A stretch of DNA of 64,000 nt from Cunninghamia lanceolata. Taxonomy: Eukaryota; Streptophyta; Pinopsida; Cupressales; Cupressaceae. The translations under genes and the position numbers were made by a program. Numbering within the stretch: the stretch's first letter is position 1; each line of letters starts with the position of its first letter. The stretch lies in NCBI GenBank assembly GCA_027924645.1, contig BSBN01001807.1:13348001-13412000 (forward strand), in the 5' to 3' direction. Shown one piece after another: positions 19,764 to 31,860 of this stretch. The notes beneath the pieces are model-generated. The model was given only the letters and a program-made list of their open reading frames with translations. It did no database searches and was not told where the DNA came from.

Positions 19764-19815
19764 GTTGTACTAACTTTCAAAAAATAATACTCTTAGTGAT
19801 TTACAAGAAATCTAA

Positions 19816-20706
19816 TGATGACAGCACTCTCATACACAACTACGCTCTAATATCAAATTCATACAAAGAGATCGGATTGGAACAAGAGAAGGTAATGCAG
19901 CACCAGGATAAAACAAACTAAAATGGTTACCATTGTATTCAAATCACAGACTTTAGAATAGCTGAGGATTCCAACAGATAATCTAAACTAAGATACCATG
20001 TGTTATTTTCCCAGAACATACTTAAACTATGACTAATAGTCCAAACTTAGATACATTGCATGCACATTAACCATTCAGAGATTCAATGTTCTTCAGAACA
20101 GACATAAACTATGGATGGAAACAAATAAAAACTACAAATGCCTCATACGGAGGCCTCCATGCGATCTCAAGGAGATTTTATTTTGGCTCAGCATATACAT
20201 CGAACTATATCCAATTTCCCATCTGCGTGCCCCCAAAATCCCAAGCACTCTGCTGGATTCTTCCACAACGAATGCACTGTTCCATTTCTTTATACGCCTA
20301 TACAAAGGGAGAGATCTGTCTATACCCTCTGAAGCGACAAAGAAGATCTGTATCGATTTTCCTTTTATTTCATTCCTTCACACCATTTCTGCCTGCACAC
20401 ATATTCACTCCTTGTTTTTTTCTCTATTCGAGGTGTTCACACACATTTTTCTACCTCTGCATCCTCCCCTTCACTGCTCAGGCAGTTTTTATCTTTTTCT
20501 AACTTCCTCTTGTTCCTGCTACAGGACTACAACGTTCCTAACTGCCTTTCTTAACCAAGCATAACTGCCTTTAAGAGGCTGATACCATCAACCAGCTTAT
20601 CAAACAAAACTAAGAAGATAAACAACAGAACTTTAAAAACATCAATTAATTGAATTAAAACCTGATGGGGTACGATGCCCCTGCATCATCTAATTATGAT
20701 ATGATT
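19816..20706. other. Unassigned stretch with overlapping non-coding ORFs
   Basis: Two overlapping frames (20086-20502 and 20115-20564) are pyrimidine-rich and give Phe/Ser/His/Cys-rich translations without a family signature. The TTTATACGCC and TCTATACCC motifs near 20290-20320 suggest promoter or LTR sequence, but nothing pairs with it in the window. Confidence 0.4.
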
Positions 20707-21758
20707 ATGTTAGAGCTCTAACTATACCAATCAAACTAGCAAACATTTGAATATAGTTTATTTATAACTATTAAATTGTATCCCAACAATTTTATAAGAA
20801 AAACTATAAAGAATCTATCTTACTAAATATAAAATTATAAAAAAACCTGTTCAAAAAAAATTACAAATTCACCAGAAGATATTTCTCTAAGGCAAGAGAT
20901 CAAATTCAATAACTTAATTAGCATTACTCAAAAATAACAATAAAACTTACTTCAAATATTCAAGAACAACTTTCTCATTTAGAAGACAATTAAAAATCTT
21001 AAAGCCCACTTGGAATCACTCTCCATTATTTTTTATATATCTATTTTAATTTTGATTGCATCTAGCGGATCTAAAATATCATTGTCCACTACATCATTGT
21101 AATATGCATATATTAAGACACTACAAATACATATTAATTAATAATGCGTTTATCAAAACATATAGTAGCAGTTGCATGTATGTTTAAGATGACAGCCTCG
21201 GAGCTGCTCAAGCAAAGCCTAATTTACAGCAAACCATGCTATGAAAATAAATAAACGAAAAAAAACTCAAAATTTGTAAAAACTGTACTTGTTATTGTAT
21301 TGTTGCTCAAGTAAGATTATCATAAATAGGAATTCACATAAAATAAAGTAAAAAAATACAAAATTTAAAATTTCCCAAATAATTCTAAACAGCAAACAAA
21401 TCTCTCTATCCAAAACATGGGAACAATTCTAACTTCTATTCAAACATAAAACCACCAGCAGGTAGACTGCTACAGAAAACAAAAACAGAGGTCATGAGAA
21501 CTTAGAAGTCTTATAATTAATATTTTTTTAACTGTGTTTTTCAAAACAGAGTATATTAAAACTTCAGCTAAAATAAGATGAAACCAATTATAAAACCCAA
21601 GACACAGCTAAACAGGATTAAAACCGCCTTTCCAATCTTCAGCAGGAACTTGGCTGTAGTGCACTGCAGCTCTTGTTATTTTGGCAGCCAGAAAATGTTT
21701 AGCAAATTGAGAGAGAGGAGAGCTTAAAACAAACTTCTATCACACCTGCAGGAAATAC
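20707..21758. repeat. Duplicated 3' flank of the LRR-RLP locus, copy 1
   Basis: From ATGTTAGAG at 20707 this is colinear with 26999-28025, including the GGAGCTGCTCAAGCAAAGCC block (21198 and 27472) and the AAACCCAAGACACAGCTAAACAGG block (21593 and 27855). The duplication therefore spans about 1 kb of sequence downstream of the gene as well as the coding region. Confidence 0.85.
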
Positions 21759-23604
21759 TTAGTTTCTAAATCTTTCAAAGAGATAAACGATGGTGCAGTC
21801 CATCAATTGTAAGCACTTTCTACCCAATGTTGTGCTAAGACACAACACTCCAATAACAAGAGTAAACCCAAATGCAAAGCTGAGTCCTACTGCCACCCCC
21901 CACCACATATCCTCCTCTTCATCATTTTTATCAACATCCTGCCTTGCATCCTCTTTATCACTTTTATCGACAGTCTGCGTTGTAGGAGGGCTTGTTAGAC
22001 AGGGCTTATTGAGCTCAAGGTTGCAACAAGACTCGTTCAATGGGAAGCCGCATAGACCTGAATTATGTGAGAAGATTGAGGCTTCAAATGTTGAGAACTG
22101 CCTCCCTTGCGGTATCATTCCAGTAAGATTATTGTAGGACACATCTAGAACACTTAGGAATGGCAGATTTATCAACTCTACAGGAATAATTCCAGACAGA
22201 TGCTTTTGCGAAAGATCAAGGGACTCTAGCTGTACCATTCTTCCCAAGGACTCGGGGATAGCACCACTAATATGGTTTCTTGAAATGTTCAGAACGATCA
22301 AACCAATGAGAGATCCCATGCCTCCGGGAATAGAGCCACTTATTTTATTGCTTGATAGATCAAGACATTTTACTAAACTCAAGGCTCTCACAAACTCGAG
22401 GTCCGATCCTTTGTTTCTGATGATTATTTTCTCTACATAGGTTGAACCTGTTATCGATCCCAATTTAAAGACTTGTGCATTCATTGAGTCGTTTGCCATC
22501 CCCTTCATCTCTGAAATGCTGTCTGGAACTACTCCTGAAAAACTGTTCAGTGAAAGTCTAATATCTGAAGAAACGGTAATTTGCTTACATCAGCAGGTAC
22601 ACTTCCCTCAAATCTGTTTGATCTTAAGATCAAAACCTTAAGATTAGGAAGCTTTAGAATCCAATTTGAAGAAATGTTCCCCGTCAGATTGTTATGCCCC
22701 ACATCCAATATCTGCACTGTGTACAATTTGCAAGTGTTGGCAGAGCCCCATTCAGACGATTTCGATTGATTTTCAGTGTTTGAAGCGAAGACATGTTTCC
22801 CAACTCCTCCGGCAACTCGCCTTCTAAATATTTTTTCTTCAAATTCAATACCTGAAGAGAACTGCATTTTACAAAACCTGCAGGAATCTTACATGTAAGA
22901 CTATTATTTGACAAATCCAGAATCTGCATAGACCACCCTTCACATATAGTAGATGGAATGCTGCCACTGAGATTGTTGTGAGACGGACAGATAACCAAAT
23001 TGATACTCGCCAATGTCAGCTGGAATGGATGCATAAAATTGATTTTTTGAGAGGTCCAAGACAACCAATGAAGGAGGAGGTCTGAGTGGAAGCCGACCTT
23101 GTAAATTATTGTGATGCAAGTCCAGAAGCATCAATGTTTTGGGCCCCATTAGCTTAGAAGGTAAAGCGCCTGCAAAGTTGTTATGAGACAGGTTGAGCTG
23201 ATGAAGAAAAGGAGAATCCCATATACATACAAGAATATTGCCACATAATCTATTATCGGACAAATCCAAATAGGAAATGTCAATTTGAGTGATCAAGAAG
23301 GCTGGGAACTCACCCTCCATGTTACATGATCTTAATTTCAATGTTGTAAATGAGTTTTGGGGAATCCAAGTCGGACTGACTTTCACAGTTAACACATTGT
23401 TGGATATGTCTAGATGTACCAGACTGGAGAGATTATGAAGGTGGGAATCTGAAAAGTACCATATTAACCGATTGGAGGACAGGGAAAGAACCTTCAATTT
23501 AGATAGATTTGAAATGTCGTAAGGTATGGCATCTGCTAACACGTCGTTGCTTAGATCAAGCGTATTGAGGGAAAGTAGTTGACCAATAGAAGCCGAGATT
23601 TTCC
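21759..23604 (-). pseudogene. LRR receptor-like protein pseudogene (5'-truncated, three frameshifts)
   Basis: The C-terminal 60% of the neighbouring intact gene (28026-31280) is recognisable. Compared with it there is a 2-nt deletion near 22983, a 1-nt deletion near 22711 and a 1-nt deletion near 22557, so the frame moves three times. The last piece (22508-21759, 249 codons) keeps the final LRRs, the acidic juxtamembrane segment, the transmembrane helix and the short tail. Homology to the intact gene ends near 23604 with no signal peptide or LRR N-cap. The deletions and missing start rule out a full receptor. Confidence 0.9.
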
Positions 23605-23738
23605 CTCAAACATATGATTTATACATTATAAATTTAATGATGGATTGAAGATTCAAAAGACTAACCCTCCGCTCATTATGTTTTACAGGTTACATGTGTT
23701 CATAGTATCCTGAAACTTTCAAGGACTTGGGAAATTCT
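23605..23738. other. Breakpoint sequence between RLP pseudogene and solo LTR
   Basis: RLP homology is lost here and the sequence resembles nothing else in the window. It includes ATTCT at 23734-23738, the left copy of a probable 5-bp target duplication. Confidence 0.4.
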
Positions 23739-25806
23739 TGCTGCCCCAGTTGGCATTATTGGTTGGCAGTGATGTCAAACAGGCTTGGAGTCCAGATTAG
23801 CATGATCAGTGGTTAAATTGCTTGTGCCTTAAATGTTGATATTTATCAGTATATGTGGTTTAGTTGCTCAGTTGATATCAGTTGATATTGATATGATTCA
23901 TTGATCATTGATTACATTGATTAACTTTGTTATGGTGCTTTGATATCACATGTTTCAGTTGTGAGCATTATTTTGATGCCAGATGTCAGATGTTAAAATG
24001 TGCTGCTATTCCGCTTAAAGAAAGGCTCTGTTTTGAACTTGGTCATTTGTTTTTCGTTTGTAAAGAGTATGGTCACCACCTTGTAACCTAGGCCTGTAAA
24101 AATTTGACTATCTCCAGCATCTTTGTAAAAGAGATATCGTGGTTAAAGCTTTCTAAGTGTTTGGCTGCTCTGGCAAGAAAAGTTCAATAGAGGAATTTAT
24201 CTTTCTGTTTCACAATATCCCCTCAGTGCTGCGTTTTGCATAGGCCAAATCTGCCATGCAATTCAACGGAAGTGGAAAATAGTGTGAGGGTGACCAAGGT
24301 TCTTCATGAATTTATTTCATTCTTGAGATCATTCATACTTGTTTGAATCATTGCAATATCATCACAGATGACTCATCAATGTTCTTCTTGCACATACATT
24401 GGTCAACCACCACTTAAGTAATAACATTAAGGGTCCCTCAACGTGCATTTAACTGGCCCATTCCTAGGACAATCGACATAGCTGGTGTACAGAGCGGCAA
24501 AAAGAAAATCCAAGGTTAGAATTTAAATGCGAAAGGTTTGATCGACGGCCAATGTTTTAAAGATGTTCACGTTTTTCAACGGCCATTCCCTTAGACTACT
24601 CTTTGACGGGTTTCTGAACGTGTTTTCAGTTTAAACTGCAATTAGGGTTGTATAACTGTTTTTGAACGGTGTAATAGCAGTTTGTTTGTTTTTAAGAAGG
24701 ATACGATGTGTTTTTGGGTAAGCTAAGAAGGTTGAAAACATAGAAATGAAGATATATTTTAATATATATATTCTGAACTATTGGTCATAGATTTTTTATT
24801 ATGCACAGAATGACAGAGGATTATGCTTAATGTCAGAGAAATGTTTTCTTGCAGAGGTTTTGGTGAATGCTGCAAAGGAGAGATAGAATACAGACAGAGA
24901 ATGTAAAAGATGATGAGAGGGTATGTATATTTGCCTTAAGTTTTGTTTTGTTCTTGAAGACAGTGCTGACAGACTGTATTGATTGATTATAAAGACTTGA
25001 TTGACAGAGCTGTATGTGTTTGTCATGGTAAAATGGTAGAGGAATTTCTTTATAGAAGGATATGTATTTGTGTTGTTTAATGTGATATGAAGTCTTGGAG
25101 GTACACTTGTATGAAGAAGTTGTGTGGTTGTATACACCTGATGTAATGTTGAGATTGCATTATCATTGATATTAAATCAAAGATTGAGGATCAGTGAAAC
25201 AGAGTGCCCCTCTGTATTTGTTTTTCTTCATGATTGAAGCATGTATTGAAAGGTCAAGTCAGTGAGACAAGAAATGACCTTTGCCAATGAGGCTTGAATT
25301 GTAGCAAGTGAGGCAACTGTAGCCAATGAGGCCTGTAATCAGTGAGATTCATTAAATAAGCCAATGAGGCATTTTTCGAGTGGTTTTTATGCCCCAGAGG
25401 GTTTTCCACTCAAGACAATCTCTGTGTTATGGCTACTTGTTCTGCTCATGAGTTTTTGTTTATTATTTCATAATTTAACAGTTATATGATGATCATAGTA
25501 AATCAGTACAAATGCATAATACTTTGATGCTTATCTCAATCCAATGTACATTCTACCTCTGTTGTTTGTCTTGATGAGTTGTTCAAGTGATTCCTCATAG
25601 TTCACAAATAGTGGTTCTATCTTTTCATGCTCACAAGTTGGTTTGATCGTTCATCTTGATTCTTAAATGAATGTCTTGCGTTACCATTCAAGGTTGAGGT
25701 TCACAGTTGGTAAAAGTTGATTAGGTGTTGTAAAAAAAAAAAAAAGTCTGTTTTATAAGACACTGATTGACCCCCCCACCCTCTCAGTGTCTTGCATACT
25801 CCAACA
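23739..25806 (+). mobile_element. Probable solo LTR, 2.07 kb
   Basis: The left end TGCTGCCCCAGTTGG and right end CTTGCATACTCCAACA are bounded by ATTCT at 23734-23738 and 25807-25811. The right part has features of the copia LTRs elsewhere in the window: repeated CCAATGAGGC/CAGTGAG units (25260-25375), GGGTTTTCCACTC near 25398, and a C-run with CTCTCAGTGTC near 25770-25790. No primer site follows, so the element body is absent. An AT-rich TATA candidate lies near 24752-24772. The right end is well supported; the left end depends on the duplication match. Confidence 0.55.
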
Positions 25807-25811
25807 ATTCT

Positions 25812-26998
25812 AGACTTCTGTCACTCCCCTGCTTCTTTGTATTCTCGTAGCCTTGTAGAAATGAGGAACTTTCATGCACCTTGGCACTTCTTGCAAGCTT
25901 CCAACTTCCCTTTGCATCTAACATCCTCTCAACCCTTCTCTAAACTACTACATCCTCTTGTGGACTTGTGAACTCTCTATGAATCTTAGCACTTGGTCCA
26001 ATTCACTTGCTCTTTCTACCTTCTATATTTCTACATACTTAGACTTCCAAAATCTCAACCCTTTCAAGGGCCTCTTCCAAGTCTAACTTCCTTTTTTGAC
26101 ACAAGCTTCCACAAGTGAAGTATCTAACTTCATCTACTCCTCATATCATATGTGACTACTATTAATGGGCCTTTTAGAGCTTGAGGTGACCTTGAAGCTA
26201 CCCATACTATTGTCCACACTTGTGGAGGCATATCTTTCATTCCTAAGTGTTGGGCCTATGCCATTTTGTGACCTAGCACAAGCCTTCTACAAGAGATGCA
26301 TTATCTCTCCCTTGGCAAAGAAAATCAAGCTTCTATCCAAAGTAGGTGTGTAAATTCTTTTATCATGTAATATTTACAAGCATAAATCAAGTTTCTTGAT
26401 TTTTCACTTCTAAATGGATTTGGTAGGTGTCATTTTTTTTTATAACTTGGAATGGATGTGGTTTAAATTCTTTTGGTTCCATATTTTATGTTGAAAATGT
26501 ATTAAGTTTTGTTAATGTTTGTGTTTTGAGGGCACTCACATGAACATTTATATGTTTTAATCATTGGACATGATATTAAATTGTTATTGTATCAGTAATT
26601 TTTATCTTGGGCTGAAGTGAGCATTGTATTTTTTTATTTTTTGTAAGGCAAATTGACATTTCACAACATGGTTGTAGAGTGGATTAGGAGAGTCAAATTG
26701 AAGTAGCATTTCTAGAATCTTTATTGCCTAGAAGTTCCATGGTATGATATTACCACAACATCAGTCTAATTTTTTTTAAATGAATTTGTAATTATATGAA
26801 ATTTTTTACTTCTTCCTATGCCATATTAAATTGTTCACCAAATGAACTCATCTTGAATCAAACTTTATGTTTAATGCTAACTTACTTTAATGCATCAAGA
26901 AAGGTAAAATTTACTAATCAACTAATCCTACCAAAAAAATTATGTAAAAATAATGACCCAAAAATGGTCAATCCAATCAATTAAACCCTATCAATATG
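25812..26998. other. Unassigned stretch
   Basis: Short frames such as 26165-26353 have no family signature. Composition becomes AT-rich after 26340. Nothing recognisable. Confidence 0.4.
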
Positions 26999-28025
26999 TA
27001 TGTTAGAGTTCTAACTATACCAATCAAACTAGCAAACATTCAAATATAGTGTATTTATAACCATTAAAATTGTAACCCAACAATTTTATAAGAAAAAGCT
27101 ATAAGAATCCATGTTACCAAATAGAAAATGATAACAAAAACCTATTCATTAAAAAAAAAATTATAAACTCACAAGAAAATATTTCTCTAAAGCAATAGAG
27201 TAACAATAAAACAATAAAACTTATGTTCAAATGATAAGAACAACTTTCTTCTTTTGCAAACAATCAAAAATCTTAAAGCCCATTTGGAATCACTCTCCAT
27301 TATTTTTATATATCAATTTTAATTTTGATTACATCTAGCTGATCTAAAATATCATTGTCCACTACATCATTGTAATACGCATATATTAAGACACTACACA
27401 TACCTATTAATTAATAATGTGTTTATCAAAACATTTGTAACAGTTGCATATATGTTTAACATGGCATTCTCGGAGCTGCTCAAGCAAAGCCTAATTTACA
27501 GCAAACCATGCTATGAAAATAAATTTAAAAAAGAACACAAATCTCAAATTTTTAAACTGGTAAAAACTGTACTAGCTATTCTATTGTTGCTCAAGTAAGA
27601 TTATCACAAATAGGAATTCACTTAAAATAAAGTAAAGAAAATACAAATTTTGAAATTTCCCAAATAATTCTAAAAAACCTAACAATTCTATTCCACCAGT
27701 AGAATATCACGAGAAGTCTTATATTTAATTTTTTTTAACTATATGTGTTGTCAAAACAGAGTATATTAAAACTTGAGCTAAAATCTTTATTTGTTCTTAT
27801 GGAAAATCTCAAATACTAAAAACTGAACAAAGGTAAAATACTAAAACAAATTATAAAACCCAAGACACAGCTAAACAGGATTAAAACCACCTTTCCAATC
27901 TTCAGCACAAACTTGGCTGCACTGTAGCTCTTGTTATTTTGGCAGCCAGAAAATGTTTAGCAAATTGAGAGAGAGGAGAGCTTAAAAATAAGCTAACAAA
28001 CTTCTATCACACCTGCAGGAAAGAC
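26999..28025. repeat. Duplicated 3' flank of the LRR-RLP locus, copy 2
   Basis: This is the partner of 20707-21758, colinear with small indels. It is downstream (3') sequence of the intact minus-strand gene and would include its 3' UTR and polyadenylation region. Confidence 0.85.
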
Positions 28026-31000
28026 TTAGTTTCTAAATCTTGCAAAGAGATAAACGATTGTGCGGTCCATCAACTGTAAGCACTTTCTGCCCAATGTTGT
28101 GCTAAGACACAACACTCCAATAACAAGATTAAACCCAAATGCAAAGCTGAGTCCTACTGCCACTCCCCACCACATATCCTCCTCTTCATCATTTTTATCA
28201 ACATCCTGACTTGCATCCTCTTTATCAGTTTTATGGACATTCTGCGTTGTAGGAGGGCTTGTTAGACAGGACTTATTGAGCTCAAAGTTGCAACAAGACA
28301 CGTTCACTTGGAGGCCACATAGATCTGAATTATTTGAGAACGATGAGGCATCAAATGTTAAGAACTGCCCCCCTTGCGGTATCTTTCCTGTAAGATTATT
28401 GTAGGACACATCTATAACACTTAGGAATGTCAGATTTATCAACTCTACAGGAATAATTCCAGACAGATGGTTTTGCGAAAGATCAAGGGACTCTAGCTGT
28501 ACCATTCTTCCCAAGGACTCAGGGATAGCTCCACTAATATGGTTTCTTGAAATGTTGAGAACGATCAAACCAATGAGAGATCCCATGCTTCCAGGAATAG
28601 AGCCTCCTATTTTATTGCTTGATAGATCAAGACATCTTACTAAACTCAAAGCTCTCACAAACTCGAGGTCCGATCCTTTGCTTCTGATGATTATTTTCTC
28701 TACATAGGTTGAACCTATTATCGATCCAAATTCAAAGACTTCTGCATTCATTGAGTCGTTTGCCATCCCCTTCATCTCTGAAATGCTGTCTGGAACTACT
28801 CCTGAAAAACTGTTCATTGAAAGGTCTAATATCTGAAGAAACGGTAATTTGCTTATATCAATAGGTACACTTCCTTCAAATCTGTTTGATCTTAAGATCA
28901 AAATCCTAAGATTAGGAAGGTTTAGAATCCAATTTGAAGAAATGTTCCCTGTCAGATTGTTATGCCCCACATCCAATATCTGCAACTGTGTACAATTTAC
29001 AAGTGTTGGCAGAGCCCCATTCAGACGATTTCGATTGATTTTCAGTGTTTGAAGCGAAGTCATGTTTCCCAACTCCACCGGCAACTCGCCTTCTAAATAA
29101 TTTTCCTCCAAATTCAATACCTGAAGAATACTGCAGTTTACAAAACCTGCAGGAATCTTACCTGTAAGACTATTATTTGACAAATCCAGAATCTGCATAG
29201 ACCACCCTTTACATATGGTAGATGGAATGCTGCCACTGAGATTGTTGTGAGACAAAGACAGATAACTAAATTGATACTCGCCAATTTCAGCTGGAATGGA
29301 TGCATAAAATTGATTTTCTGACAGGTCCAAGACAACCAATAAGGGAGGAGGAAGCGGAAGCCGACCTTGTAAATTATTATGATGCAAGTCCAGAAGCTTC
29401 AATCTTTTGGGCCCCATTAGCTTAGAAGGTAAAGCGCCTGCAAAGTTGTTATGAGACAGGTTGAGCTGTTGAAGAGAAATGAAATCCCATATCCACGCAG
29501 GAATATTGCCCCGTAATCTATTATCGGACAAGTCCAAATAGGAAATGTCAATTTGAGTGATCAAGAAGGCTGGCAACTCACCCTCCATGTTACATGATCT
29601 TAATTTCAATGTTCTGAACGAGTTTTGGGGAATCCAAGTCGGATTAACTTTCACAGTTAACACATTGTTCGATATATCTAGATGTACCAGACTGGAGAGA
29701 TTATGAAGGTGGGAATCTGAAAAGTACCCCATTAACCGATTGGAGAACAGGGAAAGAACCTTCAATTTAGAAAGATTTGAAATGTCGTAAGGTATGGCAT
29801 CTGTTAACACGTTGTTGCTTAGATCAAGCGTATTGAGGGAAAGTAGTTGACCAATGGAAGCCGGGATTTTGCCACTCAAGAGGTTATTACTCAGATCAAG
29901 CATGACAAGGGACTTTAGGTTGGCCAAGGAAGGAATTCTTCCGTTCAGTTGATTGTAGCTCAGAGCAAACCATGTGAGAGAGGTAAGATTCCGGCTAGGG
30001 GATGGCATGCCACCGGTCAATCGGTTCTGACTCAAGTCAACATAGCGGAGCTTCCCAAATGCATCCAACATCATGGAGGGGATGGAGCCCTCCAATTTGT
30101 TATATGAAAGATCAATATAGGCCAAAGGAAATGACTTTCCTAATGAAGGCTTAGCCCCAAACTGCGGGATCTTCCCTTTGATGTTGTTCAATTGGAGATC
30201 CAACGTTACAAGCCTTGTAAGATTTGCAATAGTGGAAGGAAGCATACCTTGCAGTAAGCATTCGGAGAGATCCAGGAGAATTAACGAGGAGATGTTCGCA
30301 ATTGAATCTGGAATAGCTCCTTCCACCTTCGTTGCTGAAAGAACAAGGCTTTTAAGCGACGCTGAGTGTCGCGGCAGGATGTCGGAAAGTTTCCCCCCCA
30401 GGAGGAGATTGCCAGACAAGTCAATTTCTTGCAGTTTTGGAAGGCTCAGCAGAGCAGAAGGGATGGAACCATTCAGTTCACAGCTGCTCAGCTTGAGAGA
30501 AACCAGATTGGAGAGATTTCCAAAAGAAGGGGGAATCGATCCAGACAGCCCACAGTCTGACATTTGAAGATGCCTGAGATTGTACATGGTGGAGATAGCT
30601 TTGCCCCATTCATCGCTTGCCACATGCGACATATCCACCTCGTCCAGCAGCAGTTCCTCTAAATCTCTCAGGTTTCCTATCCACATCTGCATGTTCTCAA
30701 TTGTGAGGGACGAAGAGGAAATGTAGTAGTAGTTGGTGGAAAGATCCAAGTAGCGCAATGTCGACATGTTGCCCAACTCCCTGGGGATGTTCCCCACAAA
30801 TCCAGCATTTGACAAGTTCAAATACTGCAAATTTTTCAACATATGAAATTGACGAGGGACACCAACACCAATGAAGGCGTTGTAGCTCAGATCTAAGCGT
30901 TCTAACGTTGTTAGATTAAACAAGGGCAAAAGAACGTCGCGTCTATTCACAGGGGAAAGAACATCACTGGCATAGATCCCCGAAATCCAGCTCCGAGGAT

Positions 31001-31280
31001 AGCGAAGATCCAGATGAACGACGTGGGCTGTATGATGGTGACATAGAATTCCCTCCCACTCGCAACAGTTGGTAGAAGCATTCCACGATTTCAATCGACC
31101 AGAGGGGTCGTGAAGACCTTTCTTAAATTGCAAGAGAGAGAGTTTTTCACCTTCTCGACAGGAAGATCCCCAACCAATTGGCAGCATGAGCAGCATAAAT
31201 GTCCAAAACAACTTCATTGGATGTTTGGGAGTTTTTACAATCCAGACGAACTGCTGCAGTCCTTTCAGAGGCCTATGCAT
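28026..31280 (-). CDS. LRR receptor-like protein (no kinase), intact single exon
   Basis: 1084 codons without interruption. Residues 24-38 form a signal-peptide core; Met22 (codon at 31215-31217) may be the true start. An LRR N-terminal cap follows, with CREGEKLSLLQFKKGL at 41 and paired Cys (NCCEW) near 72. About 30 plant-type LRRs (LxxLxxLDLSxNxLxGxIP) run to about residue 990, interrupted by a short non-LRR island (MKGMANDSMNAEVF region) before the last four repeats, as in Cf-like RLPs. An acidic stretch (DVDKNDEEEDM), a transmembrane helix (GVAVGLSFAFGFNLVIGVL) and an 18-residue basic tail end the protein. RLPs act at the plasma membrane with SOBIR1/BAK1-type kinases in pathogen or development signalling; the ligand here is unknown. 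A decayed paralogue lies 4.4 kb downstream. Confidence 0.93.
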   Translation of the reverse strand: MHRPLKGLQQFVWIVKTPKHPMKLFWTFMLLMLPIGWGSSCREGEKLSLLQFKKGLHDPSGRLKSWNASTNCCEWEGILCHHHTAHVVHLDLRYPRSWISGIYASDVLSPVNRRDVLLPLFNLTTLERLDLSYNAFIGVGVPRQFHMLKNLQYLNLSNAGFVGNIPRELGNMSTLRYLDLSTNYYYISSSSLTIENMQMWIGNLRDLEELLLDEVDMSHVASDEWGKAISTMYNLRHLQMSDCGLSGSIPPSFGNLSNLVSLKLSSCELNGSIPSALLSLPKLQEIDLSGNLLLGGKLSDILPRHSASLKSLVLSATKVEGAIPDSIANISSLILLDLSECLLQGMLPSTIANLTRLVTLDLQLNNIKGKIPQFGAKPSLGKSFPLAYIDLSYNKLEGSIPSMMLDAFGKLRYVDLSQNRLTGGMPSPSRNLTSLTWFALSYNQLNGRIPSLANLKSLVMLDLSNNLLSGKIPASIGQLLSLNTLDLSNNVLTDAIPYDISNLSKLKVLSLFSNRLMGYFSDSHLHNLSSLVHLDISNNVLTVKVNPTWIPQNSFRTLKLRSCNMEGELPAFLITQIDISYLDLSDNRLRGNIPAWIWDFISLQQLNLSHNNFAGALPSKLMGPKRLKLLDLHHNNLQGRLPLPPPLLVVLDLSENQFYASIPAEIGEYQFSYLSLSHNNLSGSIPSTICKGWSMQILDLSNNSLTGKIPAGFVNCSILQVLNLEENYLEGELPVELGNMTSLQTLKINRNRLNGALPTLVNCTQLQILDVGHNNLTGNISSNWILNLPNLRILILRSNRFEGSVPIDISKLPFLQILDLSMNSFSGVVPDSISEMKGMANDSMNAEVFEFGSIIGSTYVEKIIIRSKGSDLEFVRALSLVRCLDLSSNKIGGSIPGSMGSLIGLIVLNISRNHISGAIPESLGRMVQLESLDLSQNHLSGIIPVELINLTFLSVIDVSYNNLTGKIPQGGQFLTFDASSFSNNSDLCGLQVNVSCCNFELNKSCLTSPPTTQNVHKTDKEDASQDVDKNDEEEDMWWGVAVGLSFAFGFNLVIGVLCLSTTLGRKCLQLMDRTIVYLFARFRN

Positions 31281-31860
31281 TTAGGAGTGAACTTTTGAAT
31301 GTTGTATGTGAATAAATCGAAGCCTTAAATGACTCTGGTCGACTCTGGAACGTGTGAGGAGGGGCAAAGACTTTGAAAACACGAACAACTTCGGTCAGTT
31401 GATTATTCTGAGATTAGAAAATGTCTGAAACTCTCAATTCACAAGGACAAATGGTGGAAAAAAATCAATTTTGTTTATGGCGTCTCTATCAAGCATGGGC
31501 CTCGTGAATAAAACATATTAGAATATTTGATCATTTCCTTGCATATTGTTTAGCAATCAAAATCGAAATCAGATATCAATACGCTAGAGTGATATGTTTA
31601 GAGTGCATTAAAATTTCATATTGTTTGGACCATTGAAGTGGATGATATTTAAGTACAGTAGTTGGACCGTCTCACTTATTCCACCTTAGTCAAGTCAATA
31701 GTAGGAATAATTTTCTCTTTGAAAGGGTCAAACTATACCTTGTTAAACCTAGAGCTAGCAGAAAACTCATATAGCTTTTATCCGCCAAACCCAAACAATG
31801 AAATTGTTATAAATTTGTTTCCAACCAAGTTGGCATCATCAAATCATGGTGTATATTATG
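31281..31860 (-). promoter_or_regulatory. 5' flank of the LRR-RLP gene
   Basis: This contains the presumed promoter, read on the minus strand. A weak TATA-like ATTTATTC lies about 30 bp before the first ATG, which is too close to be confident. No clear W-box cluster or other element stands out. A solo LTR begins at 31861, so the gene has under 600 bp of undisturbed upstream sequence. TTATG at 31856-31860 is the left target duplication of that LTR. Confidence 0.35.

Noticed and set aside
20086..20564. Two overlapping plus-strand ORFs of 138 and 149 codons
   Set aside because: Both are pyrimidine-driven low-complexity frames with no family signature, and two real genes would not overlap this way.
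24799..25137. Minus-strand ORF of 112 codons
   Set aside because: It lies inside the probable solo LTR, and its Thr/Tyr/His/Ser-rich translation has no domain.
30178..30567. Plus-strand ORF of 129 codons
   Set aside because: It is antisense within the LRR coding region of the intact RLP gene.
28026..31280. LRR receptor kinase
   Set aside because: The frame ends 18 residues after the transmembrane helix and no kinase motif follows on the minus strand, so it is a receptor-like protein.
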